Shown here piece by piece: positions 41,584 to 52,095 of a stretch of 64,000 nt of DNA. Below the pieces are notes generated by a model that made no database searches, was not told the origin of the DNA, and worked only from the letters and a program-made list of their open reading frames with translations. The DNA is from Macrocybe gigantea (lineage: Eukaryota; Basidiomycota; Agaricomycetes; Agaricales; Callistosporiaceae). Location of the stretch: NCBI GenBank assembly GCA_011319805.1, contig SJRY01000270.1, positions 248,001-312,000 on the forward strand. Reading direction: 5' to 3'. Numbering within the stretch: position 1 is the stretch's first letter; the number at the start of each line of letters is the position of its first letter. The translations under genes and the position numbers were made by a program.

Positions 41584-43024
41584 CTACCAATATCGCAGAT
41601 TCACAATAGGAGGGACAAGGAGCGACTCTGGAGAAAGAGAATGGAGCACCCTTTCCAATCTATTAAACGCCTATTTGGCGTCTGGTCATTGGGCCGGATC
41701 ATCATGAGTCATGTCTTGCAAAATCTCCTCTATGGCCAGGATCATGCTCTGGGTAATATGAGGATGAAATGAATGAGAATGACACCATACGATTGTTACT
41801 TACCGAGAAATCCATGAAACTATATCCCAATTGCCATACATCTAGTTTGAACGGATCATACGGCTGATCAGAAGCCAATTCTGGGGCATGAGGGCAGGCG
41901 TAATGCTCAGGATCTGTGAGCGAGCCACCGAGTGGGATGCCAGTCGAGACGCGCTCAGTTTCAGGACAATCTGGAGGAAATTCGACGGCAAATTCAAAGT
42001 CGATTATATATACTCGGGGACGGGATGGTGAGATTTTCTGAGCCACGAGGGATTCTGGATGCCATTGCATGAGAAGATTTTCTCGGAATAGATCCTGTAA
42101 ACACCGAAACGTGATATGAATGTTGGTTACAGGTCTATGGCTTGTGATACTTACGCGATGTGCGATATTCAAATTGTGAACAAATGCTAGGCCCTTGCAT
42201 GAATATAGCAAATAATCAGCATCGAGCCGCATATCAAAGCATGGAAACTAACCTCCAATGCTTGAAGAAGAAAGTCAATAATATCTCCCACAGAATTCTT
42301 CGCCCAAAATCCATATGCAATGGATACTTCGGCGCCTACTCTCGGGAAGAGTCCAAAAGTGATGTCTTCGAACTGAAATTCAGCAAACATAGGAAGGACA
42401 TGATTATTGCTGTATAAGCTATTCTCTCCTGTCGCAAGTTTCTTCAGCATCTTGTATTGCTCTCGGCCTTGGTCTCCAATGACGAGCACGTGAACAACAA
42501 GATCATGCCCTTCTCGGTTTCATGCAATTCGTGCCAATGCATTCTAGCAGTCCTGCATTAGATACATGCAAATGAAAGTAATTAAAGAGGTACGAGCCTG
42601 ATAACAGAAAGTGCGAAGACATCTGACATTTCCTAGTTTATTTGGAATGGTCTGAGTAGGTAAGGCATAACTGAACCCAGTCGACAAGGGGTAGGATGAA
42701 TCGGGAGCCTTGAGAATAGATAGCCCAGAATAGTTCCACAGCTTTAGTTCGGCCTCATGGAAAACCTCTTCTAAATGATTCCATATCTGCTCGAAAGCAT
42801 CATAGTAGTGTCCAGGATGTCTCCATTTGCTAAGAGTGAAAGGAAGCTATTATGCAGAGACACGCATTAATGAGGGTTATAGAATGAAGAATCAGCCATA
42901 CCTTTTGACAAATACGCTGTCTTTTTCTATGAGAATCATTTTTCTGTACTACCCATGATGCAATCGTGGCCATTGCAACAGCAGCAGTGAGAATGCTGAG
43001 TGAGAGGGCCCTAGATGATAGCAT
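41584..43024 (-). pseudogene. kinase-like family copy D, nearly intact with late stops
   Basis: Minus strand. Anchor exon MLSSRALSLSILTAAVAMAT then RKRQRICQK (ATG 43024, donor about 42900). Further conserved blocks are LVIGDQGREQYKMLKKLATG, NSLYSNNHVLPMFAEF, FHN-like AFVHNLNIAHR with the HRD Asp position changed in the next exon (HR|DLFRENLLMQW), YIIDFEFAVEFPPD and FKLDVWQLGYSFMDF. In the last exon TGA replaces the Arg of RPDAK and TAG replaces the following Gln, about 30 codons before the natural end. The catalytic part is intact, so a shortened protein is conceivable. Confidence 0.65.
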
Positions 43025-43139
43025 GATATTGAACGTTCGCCACAACAGATGGCAAGAATAAACTTGGATATCTTCGCCACAAACTTGCGGAGTTTCAAAC
43101 CTGGACCGGTGGGCGTTGAATGTCATATGTCGACATTCT

Positions 43140-43560
43140 TCAGTTTGATCTCTGCACAGATTGAACGAGACTCACGGTCTGCACGTCCTTTGCGGCTCTC
43201 AACTTGCTGGTGTAGGCTGCTGCCTCTGAATATGCCGCCTCTTCTGCTTCTACGCTAGGCGACGATGGTGATGGAGCCACACACCTGATCAGGTCCTTCT
43301 CGTCTGCCTCGGATACATTCTCGCACATCATCATTTGTCTTCATCTGAACTGGTGTGGCTGCTGATTCTGCAGTCAACAAGGGTAGTAGAAACAGGAATT
43401 GCGAGACACTCACACAAGAACCCATGATGAACATCTTGAACCAATATGACACGCTCCAATCTCCAGCCTTCGGATGGCGAACAGAATAAAAGAGAACAAG
43501 GTAGCTGGGCCCTCCTTTCCAGCCTCAACCTGAGTGTGCTTTTGAGGCTCTTTCTAACAT
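43140..43560 (-). pseudogene. decayed MFS transporter copy
   Basis: The minus strand shows two pieces of the transporter at 15017-17370: the first exon (SVSYWFKMFIMGSC against RASYWFTTFVVGLG, about 43420-43480) and part of the central loop (ENVSEADEKDLIRCVAPSP against EKVSETDEKDPIECTAPPP, about 43260-43330). Everything between, including TM1-TM6, is deleted. The 5' flank (43580-43680) is also similar to that of the intact gene. Confidence 0.7.
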
Positions 43561-43733
43561 GCTACCAGCCCAACACCATGGAAGAGAGAGAAGACAGGAA
43601 CTTCGAAAGCGGAAGGTCCAAAGGTAAAGGACATCAACTCATCCAACTTGACGGCTAACGTGCAAGTTCTATTGGTCGGTTCCGTAACATTGTATTCGAC
43701 ACGGATTGTAGGAACAGGAGAAAAAAGTTAGAG

Positions 43734-43807
43734 TGGCCAACGTGGGGATCGAACCCAAGACCTTCGCGTTATTAGCACGACGCTCTAACCAACTGAGCTA
43801 GTCGGCC
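43734..43807 (-). tRNA. tRNA-Ile (anticodon AAU)
   Basis: A 74-nt cloverleaf: acceptor stem GGCCGAC/GTTGGCC (one G-T pair), D-arm GCTC/GAGC, anticodon loop CTAATAA, T-arm with TTCGATC. No intron, CCA not encoded. In transcript direction it is followed by a T6 run (complement of 43716-43721), a pol III terminator. The opposite-strand copy at 45881-45954 has the same sequence. Confidence 0.95.
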
Positions 43808-43874
43808 ATGTGGAATATGCTAGACTTATCCTATCTGGATGTTAGTATTACTCTCGCGGCTTTCGATCAACCAA

Positions 43875-45846
43875 CTACGGCGATACAGCTACGCTGCCAG
43901 ACGGCCGCGGTCCGACCCATTCGTCGCCAAATACGCTCTTCAACACGCTCTCAAGGGTCAAAACGCGCATCACAGGACACCCGTTGACGCTCTTCACGTT
44001 CGCTTCGTCGACATCTGTGCCGACAACGCCATGATCTCCTACGCGGCGATTGACGCCCCAATAAATCCGCTCAACCCAGCTCATATGCTCCACCCACTTG
44101 ATGCGCATGCGCTGGCGCTCCACTGCGGAGGAAAGCCAGAACTGGTAATAGAACCACTCGTCGCCGCACAGCCCACCTTGTTGCGGCGTCGGTGCATCGG
44201 CATCCATGTCGAACTCCGCGTCCGTTGTGGTGGAGTTGGAACTCGACGAGGGCGCAGGTTTGAGCCCGAACACGCCGCGCCACGCCTCCCAAGCTTTTTG
44301 CTCCGCCTTGAGCTTGAGCCTCTTTAGGCTCTGCCAGAAAGGCGACGCGGCGCCGTGCTCGTGCGTCTGGCTATCGTCACCCGGAGAATGCGCTGGGAGG
44401 AGGTCCCAGTGCGAAGGCGAGACGACGGTGAAAAAACGCTCTGGGTAGAGGAAGAGCAGCGCGTTGATGAGCGTCTGGTCCTTGCCCACAAAGTGGAATT
44501 TGGGCTGCGGAACACTCTGGGGCGCGCGTGCACGTGGTGGCGAGCGACGCGTCGGGGCGGATGGGGGTGTGGTGATGTAGTAGTTGTGATACGCATAAAA
44601 GATCGACGCGTACCACGACATCGACTCTGGCGACGAACCGAAAAATGTGCCTACGTGGAGAGGTGACGTCACTGCTTCCAATTACTTCGTTTTTTTTTTT
44701 TTTTGAGGACGAACCTTCGCTGAAATCCATGTCGATGGGCCCCTTGTCCTCTTTCCAGTTTTTCTGCTCCGCCGTCGGGATTTCAAACACAGGTATAAAT
44801 ATCAGGTCCTCCTTCCGTCCTTTCACGCGCTCCTCCCCATCCCCATTTTCCCCATTCCCCTTCTGCGTCCGCTCATTCTCCCGCTCCAGCTCCTTCGTCC
44901 GCAGCCAGAATGCCTCTTCCCATACCTCTAGCGCACGGCTGGGATCGGGCCACACCTCGTAGGTATGATCATGTCTGAAGCTCCCAGCGTCCATCCAAAA
45001 TATGTAATCGTACGTCGAGTAGGGCTCGGAGTCGAGTGCTTTGACCGCATTCTTCCAGCCCTCGACGAGGAACCACGGCTTCGCGTTCCAGATTGCGTAC
45101 AGCTCTGGTGCATGCCGGTCCTTCTCCCTATCCCATTCGTGCATCTCCTCGTATTTCGTCTTGTACATTCCCAGAGGGGGTATTGCGAATGGTGTAGAGT
45201 ACGTCGTATTCACTGTCAATCTTCGTCCTTTCGCACTAGATGTAGATGTTGTAGTCGTAGCAGCGGCCGATTGAACGAGTGGCTCCATCTCCGGGGTCGT
45301 GAAGAAATACACGTCCGTCGTAATCCTCCCGAGAAACTTCCTCATCCATCGCCTATACTCGTCATCCTTGTGCTTAGACTTTGGGAGCGGGTAGAATGCT
45401 GATACAAGCAGTATCCGGGGAGTCTTTGCGTCTTCATCCGCAACGGTCGTCGTGTTGTGCATAGGGTTCGGCACGGGCACTACTGCATCATCTGGCTCGA
45501 TGCCTGTCTCAGGTTCGCCAGGATGAGGAACTACACCCCCTACAGGTGCATGTGGGCGTATATTCCCTTCGTGCGTCGTACTCGTCGGCGTCGTCATCTG
45601 GTGCTTGAGAGGTGAAAACAGCTTGAGCAAGTGCCGTTCATATCCGTCGAACCACGCAAAGTACACAAGCAGCAGTACGGTGAAGGCAAGCGAGATTAGC
45701 ACCACGGTATACCGCCGTCTCCGCCGCCACGTCAGTTGTCGGTAGGAGTGGTACGAGGTAGAGGCATGAGCGAGGATGCGAGGAAAGAGAGGCATGTAGA
45801 TAGGCAGGGCATGGTGATGTGTGTGTTGCGCGGCAGCCAACTTCAT
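43875..45846 (-). CDS. type II membrane protein, HtrL/YibB-like putative glycosyltransferase
   Basis: Two exons (minus): 45846-44715 and 44650-43875; 635 residues, in frame. A short basic cytosolic tail (WRRRRRYT) is followed by one signal anchor (VVLISLAFTVLLLVYFAWF), as in Golgi enzymes. The lumenal part has ILLVSAFYPLPKSKHKDDEY, YDYIFWMDAGSFRHDHTYEV (an acidic metal-binding-like motif, WMDAG, typical of HtrL/YibB-type proteins), IFIPVFEIPTAEQ and GKDQTLINALLFLYPERFF, with a low-complexity Ser/Asn segment near residue 500. The enzymatic role is inferred from the motif; the substrate is unknown. The gene lies between two inverted tRNA-Ile genes. A decayed partial copy is at 17856-18400. Confidence 0.7.
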
Positions 45847-45880
45847 AGATAATGTAAAGTAAAAAAAACAAAAAGTGTGA

Positions 45881-45954
45881 GGCCGACTAGCTCAGTTGGT
45901 TAGAGCGTCGTGCTAATAACGCGAAGGTCTTGGGTTCGATCCCCACGTTGGCCA
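45881..45954 (+). tRNA. tRNA-Ile (anticodon AAU)
   Basis: Same 74-nt cloverleaf as the copy at 43734-43807 but on the plus strand. A T5 run at about 45978 can serve as terminator. Confidence 0.95.
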
Positions 45955-46428
45955 TATGTCACTTTAACGAAGGGTTCCATTTTTGTGCTTTGTCGTAAAG
46001 CATCCCAAGGGTCGTCGTCAAACTCCTCTTCCATCTGTTGAGCCTTGGTTTGAGTTTGATTTTACCGGCCAGCACCGCCATTGCACCGATATCGATGCTT
46101 GGCACAGCGACATCACGGCTTTTGAGCACAGTCTAACGGGGCAAATTGACAAGGTGTCCGAGTTTCAGCTGTCATCATCGCAAATGAACTCCCTCGTTTT
46201 TCACAGAGCCGCGTAACATTTAAATAGGAACATAAGCGCCCTGCATGCTTCTGACAAGGGCGTCTATCATTATCGCTCTATCATAACACCGGTGCGGGGA
46301 AGTGCGAGTCACTGCCATTGCCACGAGGCGATGTCAAATCACAACATAACAGCGTATAAAGATCCTTGTGAGCCGCAGCCTGCGATGGGCGTCTATTCTG
46401 CTCCCGCTCCATTTTTTGTCATCTTAAT
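45955..46428. other. upstream region of the calpain-like gene
   Basis: No gene. GTATAAAG at about 46352 is a possible TATA element, about 75 bp before the ATG at 46429. Confidence 0.45.
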
Positions 46429-49410
46429 ATGGCCTCGTCTAGTAACGATGAGCCCCACGCACCCACACCTGCTGAGCCGGCCGTTGTCGACCCAGATCCG
46501 GCACTGGCACCCTCGCAGCCCACTGCAACACTGATAACATCACCATCAGATCCAGTGCCGACGACGGAACCTGCACCCGCGGCTGAACTTCCATCCGTCT
46601 CCACATCCGTCCCAGCGCCAAAGGAACCAGCAGCAGCTCCAGTCGCGGCGCCTGCGGCGACGCCGTCGCCTTCCGCAGTCGAGGTCAAGGAGTACCAGCC
46701 CGGCCTGCTCGTCACGGCCGAGCTCGAGAAAGCGCTGGACGAGTGCAAGGCCAAGGTCGCGCGCATCGCACGCGACTGTCGAGCCAAGAACCGCAAGTTC
46801 CGGTGAGCAGCGCACATATGTTTGAGTATGTCGCAGGAGGGATTGATCTCTGGCTTGCCAGCGACAACGAGTTTGACCTCGAGAACGACCAGTACGCGTG
46901 TCTGCACGGGCTCGACTTTCCCTCGTCGGGCAAGTTCGTGCCTTCGGACGTGCAGCGCGTCACCCAGATATTTGACCATCCACAGTTCTTCGTGAATGGC
47001 GCGGACTGCAACGATATCGTCCAGGGGAGGCTGGGCGACTGCTGGTTTCTGTCTGCGCTCGCGACCATGACCGCTGCCAAAGGCCTCGTGGAAAAGTTTT
47101 GCGTCGCGGTGAGCTGCGTTTCCTCCTGGTCATTGACGATTTTTGGTTTGCTTAGCTGTGTGGGCTGTCAGAGGGACGAGCAAGTCGGCGTGTATGGGTT
47201 CGTCTTTTTCCGCGACAACAGATGGGTGAACGTCGTTATCGACGAGTGCGCTTCTTGTTCTTCCACGTCTTCCGCACTCTTCCTGCCTAACTACACATCC
47301 AGCATGCTGTACACTTGCGTTCCTAAATACGAAGAGCTCACGACCGCAGAGAAGGAGCTCTACCATGAGGACAAGGAAAAGTACAACGCCTCGGCGCGCA
47401 AGGGCGGCAAGACGCTCTACTTTGCAAAGTCCGGCGGCGCCGGAGAGACGTGGGTCCCACTCATCGAAAAGGCATACGCGAAGTTGCACGGAGACTATGT
47501 CGCGTTGGTCGGAGGCAAGGCCGCGGAAGCTGTAGAAGATCTCACAGGGTAACGTCTTCCTTTCCCGTGTTTTCTCTTCTCATCGGATCTGTGGCGTCGA
47601 TCGCTGATTTTCCTTTTCCTTCAGTGGCGTGTCTACTGTGTTTCGCAGTCGGGTAAAAATCCCCGCTTCGCTGCTTCTCCTTCTCTCTTGCTGATCTCCT
47701 CGTGTCTGTGCAGGACATCCTCGATCAGGAACGCTTCTGGAACGATGAGCTCCTACGCGCTAACAAGGATCGTATCCTAGGGTGCTCCTTTGACACACTC
47801 GACTCGTCCAGGAGTGGCCTGCGCGACGTCACCGTCGACGGGCTCATCGGCAGCCATGCCTACTCGGTCCTCCGCGCGCGCGAATGCAAGGGTCGCCGCT
47901 TCATCGTGCTTCGCAATCCCTGGGGCAAGTCGGACTGGACCGGCCGATGGTCGAACGGCTCAAAAGAGTGGACGGCGGAGTGGCTTGAGGTTCTGCCCAT
48001 GCTCGAGCACGAGTTTGGGAACGATGGACAGTTTGTGATGGAGTGTGAGCGACTGAGGGTGTTGTAGCGCGATTGATTTTTACTGACGGTTTGGGAGCAG
48101 ATTGCGATTTTCTGACCGTGTGGGAGCATATCAACCGAACGATGATATTCGACTCGAGTTGGACGATGTCCTCGCAATGGCTTCAAGTCCCCATCCCTCC
48201 TCTCCCTGCGGCATGGTCATTCGGAGACGTTTCCTGTAAGCCCCATGTCATATTGCCCAACTTGGACACCGAACATTTACCATGCATACTTACTAGTCAC
48301 GTTTACGATCCCCAAGCCGACGTTCGCGATCATCGTCCTCTCGCAGGTTGACACGCGCTACTTTAAAGAGATTTCGGGTTCGTCGTACTGGGGCTTCGAC
48401 TTTGTCCTCGTCAAGCGCGGCGAGAAGGAACCCATCGGACACACGACATCCGCCATTCTGTACCCGAGGAGCGTCAACTTGGAGGCGCAGCTGGAAGCGG
48501 GAGAGTATGTGGTATACGTCAGTCCTTCCTCTTCTTATATGTGGTATTATTCCGTGCTGATGGACGTTTCGCACAGGTCCGTGTAGAACGCACCATTCTG
48601 CGAGACATAGTTTGTGCATCAGACGTTTCTTGTTCGGTAGTGTGCTCACGGTGCGGAACAGGATTACTACAAGAAAGGTGTAGACAGTGGCTGGGACCAC
48701 CGCAAATTGTCAAAGATTCTGACGGAGAGAGCCAAGAGCCGTTCTATTGCCTCAAGTGGGTACTCATAGTCCTTTATTTCTTCCCCGAGTCAATCTAAGG
48801 TTTGGAAAAACAGATTTTAAACCTGGGTAATTATTGCCCTTTGCCAGCGAAGCTCAGGTCTCAACTATACTAATTTTTTACCACACAGCATTCAGAAGAA
48901 ATACATACCTACAGAACTCTCCGAGCTGATAGAGCGAGACCTCGCTCTCTACGAGAAACAGAAAGAGGCGGAGAAGGTCGGAAAGACCGAGACGGTCGAG
49001 AAGGACAACGGAGACGGCACAAAGACTGTTACTGTAACCACAGTGACCACGACGACGATGACAAAGACCGAGACGACCGTGACGAAGCAAAAGCCGGACG
49101 GTTCAGATAAAGAGCCCCCCGGCTGGTCCCCAACACCGCCGACCCCACCTCGAACACGGCAAACGAAAGCTTCAATGCCCCAGATTACATGCAATTCATG
49201 CCCACGTCACCACCGTCATCGCCTGTTCTACACTCTGCGGCTCCCTCCCCGCCGCCGCCGCCCGCACCGCAGAACCCGCTGTCATCACAGATCGAGATCC
49301 AGGAAGACGAGAACTCGGTCTTTCTGGGCCTCCGGCTATATACGAACAAGGAGGCCCCAGCGGTGATAACGGGACAGCTCAAGGCTGATTCCGAGACGTT
49401 CGCGAAGTAG
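46429..49410 (+). CDS. calpain-like cysteine protease (family C2), 11 exons
   Basis: Exons: 46429-46802, 46862-47108, 47172-47245, 47303-47548, 47625-47652, 47714-48044, 48101-48235, 48297-48517, 48577-48609, 48662-48759, 48889-49410. A Pro/Ala/Ser-rich N-terminus of about 90 residues is followed by the calpain protease core. The catalytic Cys is in QGRLGDCWFLSALATM (about 47020-47070), the His in LIGSHAYSVLRA and the Asn in FIVLRNPWGKSDW (47846-47945). A beta-sandwich (C2-like/calpain III) region follows: WTMSSQWLQVPIPPLPAAW, YWGFDFVLVKRGEKEPIGHT and GEYVVYVRVERTILRD. A helical part (KLSKILTERAKSRSIAS) and a Thr/Val-rich low-complexity stretch precede a C-terminal domain (IEIQEDENSVFLGLRLYTN). 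No EF-hands are seen. The C6 run at 49115-49120 seems one base short; with it the model is 770 codons. Intracellular and probably Ca-dependent, by family. Confidence 0.85.
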
Positions 49411-50375
49411 GATGCTTGAGGAATCGTCGCCGGAATGAATTAAGTTGTTCTGTAGCATTTGAGGGCATTTTTCTTTCTCTGTATTTTTGGCTCATTTTTT
49501 TCTTTTCGAGATTACATTTTATGACCGTGCCATCCGGGCGTTGACCCGCATAGCTCATCTCAGATAGGATAACCATGTAATTACGAGATGTCTAGATGTA
49601 TATATATACCAAAGGACAATCCCCAAGAGAACAAGTTCCGTAATTCACTGTTTTGCGGCTCCGTTAAGATCGTAGCGTCCTGCACTACTCTCACAACTGC
49701 GGAGAATCAATGTGAATACGCAAAGCGTTTCTAGACGAGCGCTGGGAGAAGGACCAGAGTCCATGGCCTTCGTCGCGCTGGGTTGGCCCGTGAATGGCGC
49801 CGTCATGTCCTTTCCTTCAGCCCTAGTGGAGGGCTCTGGCGGGATCTCGGCGAGGGATCGTCTCTAGTTCTTGTGTCTACTCCTCCCGCTGGCCGTCCTC
49901 TGTACCTACGTGATGACTAATCTACTGTATCATGTGATATCTGGAGGGGTGTCCTCCGACACCACTCCACTAGCTGAGAAGCTCTGCTCGGTCTCTTCCT
50001 GAGCGCCTTTGCGCGTTGAGCGTTTTCGCCGCAAGTGATGGCTACTTTCATCGGAAAGCCCGTCAGAAAGTGAAAATATGAGTATTGTCATGCGAATATC
50101 GGGAGTTAGTGGGTATACTAACAGCAACAAAGGCATAGTATTCCCAGATCAAAATTGCTCATCATTCAAATAGGAACGAGCATTTTATAGAGTGGGTAGA
50201 TGGAGGAAAGAACTGATGTTCGATTCGATTGCTTCATATCTCGCTTTAAATTTTGACAGACTACGCTTGCCGTAGAACGTTCGACCTCAGGATAAACATG
50301 GACCAATCAAGCCAAACACCACCGAACTGCACCTCACGACGTTCACCTTCCCTATGATACAGACAACGAGAACGT
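49411..50375. other. intergenic, no gene recognised
   Basis: AT-rich. Just before the copia target site, a short open frame (HDVHLPYDTDNENV) would continue on the far side of the element (see 60797). No other coding signal. Confidence 0.45.
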
Positions 50376-50583
50376 TGTAGAAAAATCGTAGACAACCTTG
50401 TTGCATTCTTGTAGACTACGAGCCCTTTTATACATAGTCGTAGGCCTTTTCCTAGCTACGAAACTTGTAAGGTAGTTCTGATACAGTATGCTAATATATC
50501 ACTGATATATATAATAAAGTCGGGCACAGCCCAGTGTGCGTGTATCTATGCTCGTCGTGATATGGGATTACCCACTTTCAACA
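50376..50583 (-). repeat. 3' LTR of copia 2
   Basis: 208 bp. Read on the minus strand it starts TGTTGAAAG and ends TTTCTACA. Confidence 0.95.
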
Positions 50584-50607
50584 CTCCCCTTAAGCCCATG
50601 TCCAATC

Positions 50608-50916
50608 TGTTGAAAATGTGGCAGCAACCCTGCGCCCTACCATTTTCCCTCTGCCCTAATTTTCTTGGCTTCACAGCACAGCCTGTATGCTCAGTCATAC
50701 CCTGCGCTATTATCACTAGGATTAGTGAGCGCACCCTCAACCCTGATGGTCTGTGCGCCACTTAGATATGTATAAATATGTCCTATGTAGTATGCCAATA
50801 ATATAACCGAGTTTCACTTAACCAAGCCTACACAGTAAGACCAACCTCTAACAATCCACTAACGTAAGTAGTCCGTTCTAGCTCAAGAGCTTCCTAGCTT
50901 GGGTCCAGTTTCAACA
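50608..50916 (+). repeat. 5' LTR of copia 1
   Basis: 309 bp, TGTTGAAAA...TTTCAACA. TATAAATA at about 50769 is a likely TATA element. Confidence 0.95.
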
Positions 50917-50931
50917 GGTTATGGGCCCCGG
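50917..50931 (+). promoter_or_regulatory. primer binding site of copia 1
   Basis: ggttatgggccccgg directly after the 5' LTR. It is complementary to the anticodon arm type sequence CCCATAACC of initiator tRNA-Met, as in copia and Ty5, which use a half-tRNA primer. Confidence 0.6.
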
Positions 50932-51138
50932 TTCGCGGTCAGCGCAGTAACTTGCAGCAGACTGCTTGAGCCGGAACATGCCCTTAGAGGACTACTTTCG
51001 AGTCGAGCGAAGTGCTTCCGCTCCTCGATTGTTCCTGGCAGCTTTATGCGCCATCCTTCGAGAAATATAAGCGACCCTTCGCGGGAAGCCTCTTTCTCAC
51101 AATGAAGCTAACGATCTTTCTTTTAGAAATTGATCGAA

Positions 51139-52095
51139 ATGGCCAGCCTCGCAAAAGACATTTCTATGCTCGACGGCTCCAACTACAGGACCTGGTCGGT
51201 CCAAATGAAAGCTCTTTTAATGTCGCAGGGTGCCTGGGGTATTACCCAGGGCACTTGGACAAGACCTGTTCCCACGGCTTCCGATTCTAAGGCAGATGAG
51301 ATCGCCGAATGGGAAAAGTACAATGAGATTGCACAGGGATACATTCTCTTAAGAACCACCGCTCAGGTTCAGTCCAGCATTAACTTGTCGCAGGCAAACA
51401 CTGCTGCCTTGCTTTGGACTGAACTGCAAACTAAATATTCGCTTACTGGTCCGGCGATCACTTTTGCCGATTACAAAGAGACCCTCAATTTCAAAATTTC
51501 AGGTCAACAAAACCCCAACGTTGAGATTCAACGTCTTGCGACTGCCTATGCCCGCCTCGCCGCGAATAATATCGCGATTCCCGAGATCATTAAGATAATG
51601 ACTCTCCTCGCCGCTCTGCCGCAAGGGTATGATTCCCTAGCACAGACTATTCTTGCCTCGACCGATGAACGTAACCTCTCTTGGTCAGCTGTTACTTCTA
51701 CGATTGTTGCCGAATGGCAACGTCGGCATCCCACTTCCGCCACCAAAGAAAAACATCAGGCAAACAAGTTGTCTGCTGTCAAGCTGAAAGGCTCTAACCC
51801 TCACTGGCGGAATAACAACAATAATCAACAGAAGCAGTCCGATAAGCCATCAGACCAGAATGCTGACAAAAAGCAGAAACGAGGCAGACGAGGAAAGGGA
51901 AAGGGCAAAGCCCCTGAGCACGATCACAACCATGGTCACGACCACCACTTTGCTGAACCGGTAGTTCGACTACCGATGTCTGATGCCGCAGCTGGAGTTC
52001 TCCAGCGCCTTCACGATCCTCCGGCCCAGACCTTCTCTGGCGCCAAACCAACCAGCATGCCGAAAGGCATCTATCCCACCTACGATGCCGCGTGA
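51139..52095 (+). CDS. copia 1 Gag
   Basis: 318 residues. The core starts SLAKDISMLDGSNYRTWSVQ (LDGSNYRxW, typical copia Gag/UBN2) and continues with LLWTELQTKYSLTGPAITFA and IMTLLAALPQGYDSLAQTIL. In place of a CCHC zinc knuckle the C-terminus has a Lys/Arg run (KKQKRGRRGKGKGKAPEH) and a His cluster (HDHNHGHDHH). The frame is intact. Confidence 0.85.
   Translation: MASLAKDISMLDGSNYRTWSVQMKALLMSQGAWGITQGTWTRPVPTASDSKADEIAEWEKYNEIAQGYILLRTTAQVQSSINLSQANTAALLWTELQTKYSLTGPAITFADYKETLNFKISGQQNPNVEIQRLATAYARLAANNIAIPEIIKIMTLLAALPQGYDSLAQTILASTDERNLSWSAVTSTIVAEWQRRHPTSATKEKHQANKLSAVKLKGSNPHWRNNNNNQQKQSDKPSDQNADKKQKRGRRGKGKGKAPEHDHNHGHDHHFAEPVVRLPMSDAAAGVLQRLHDPPAQTFSGAKPTSMPKGIYPTYDAA

Noticed and set aside
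50546..50761. Frames matching each other at 50546-50765 and 56016-56232
   Set aside because: They are the two LTRs of copia 1 and not genes.
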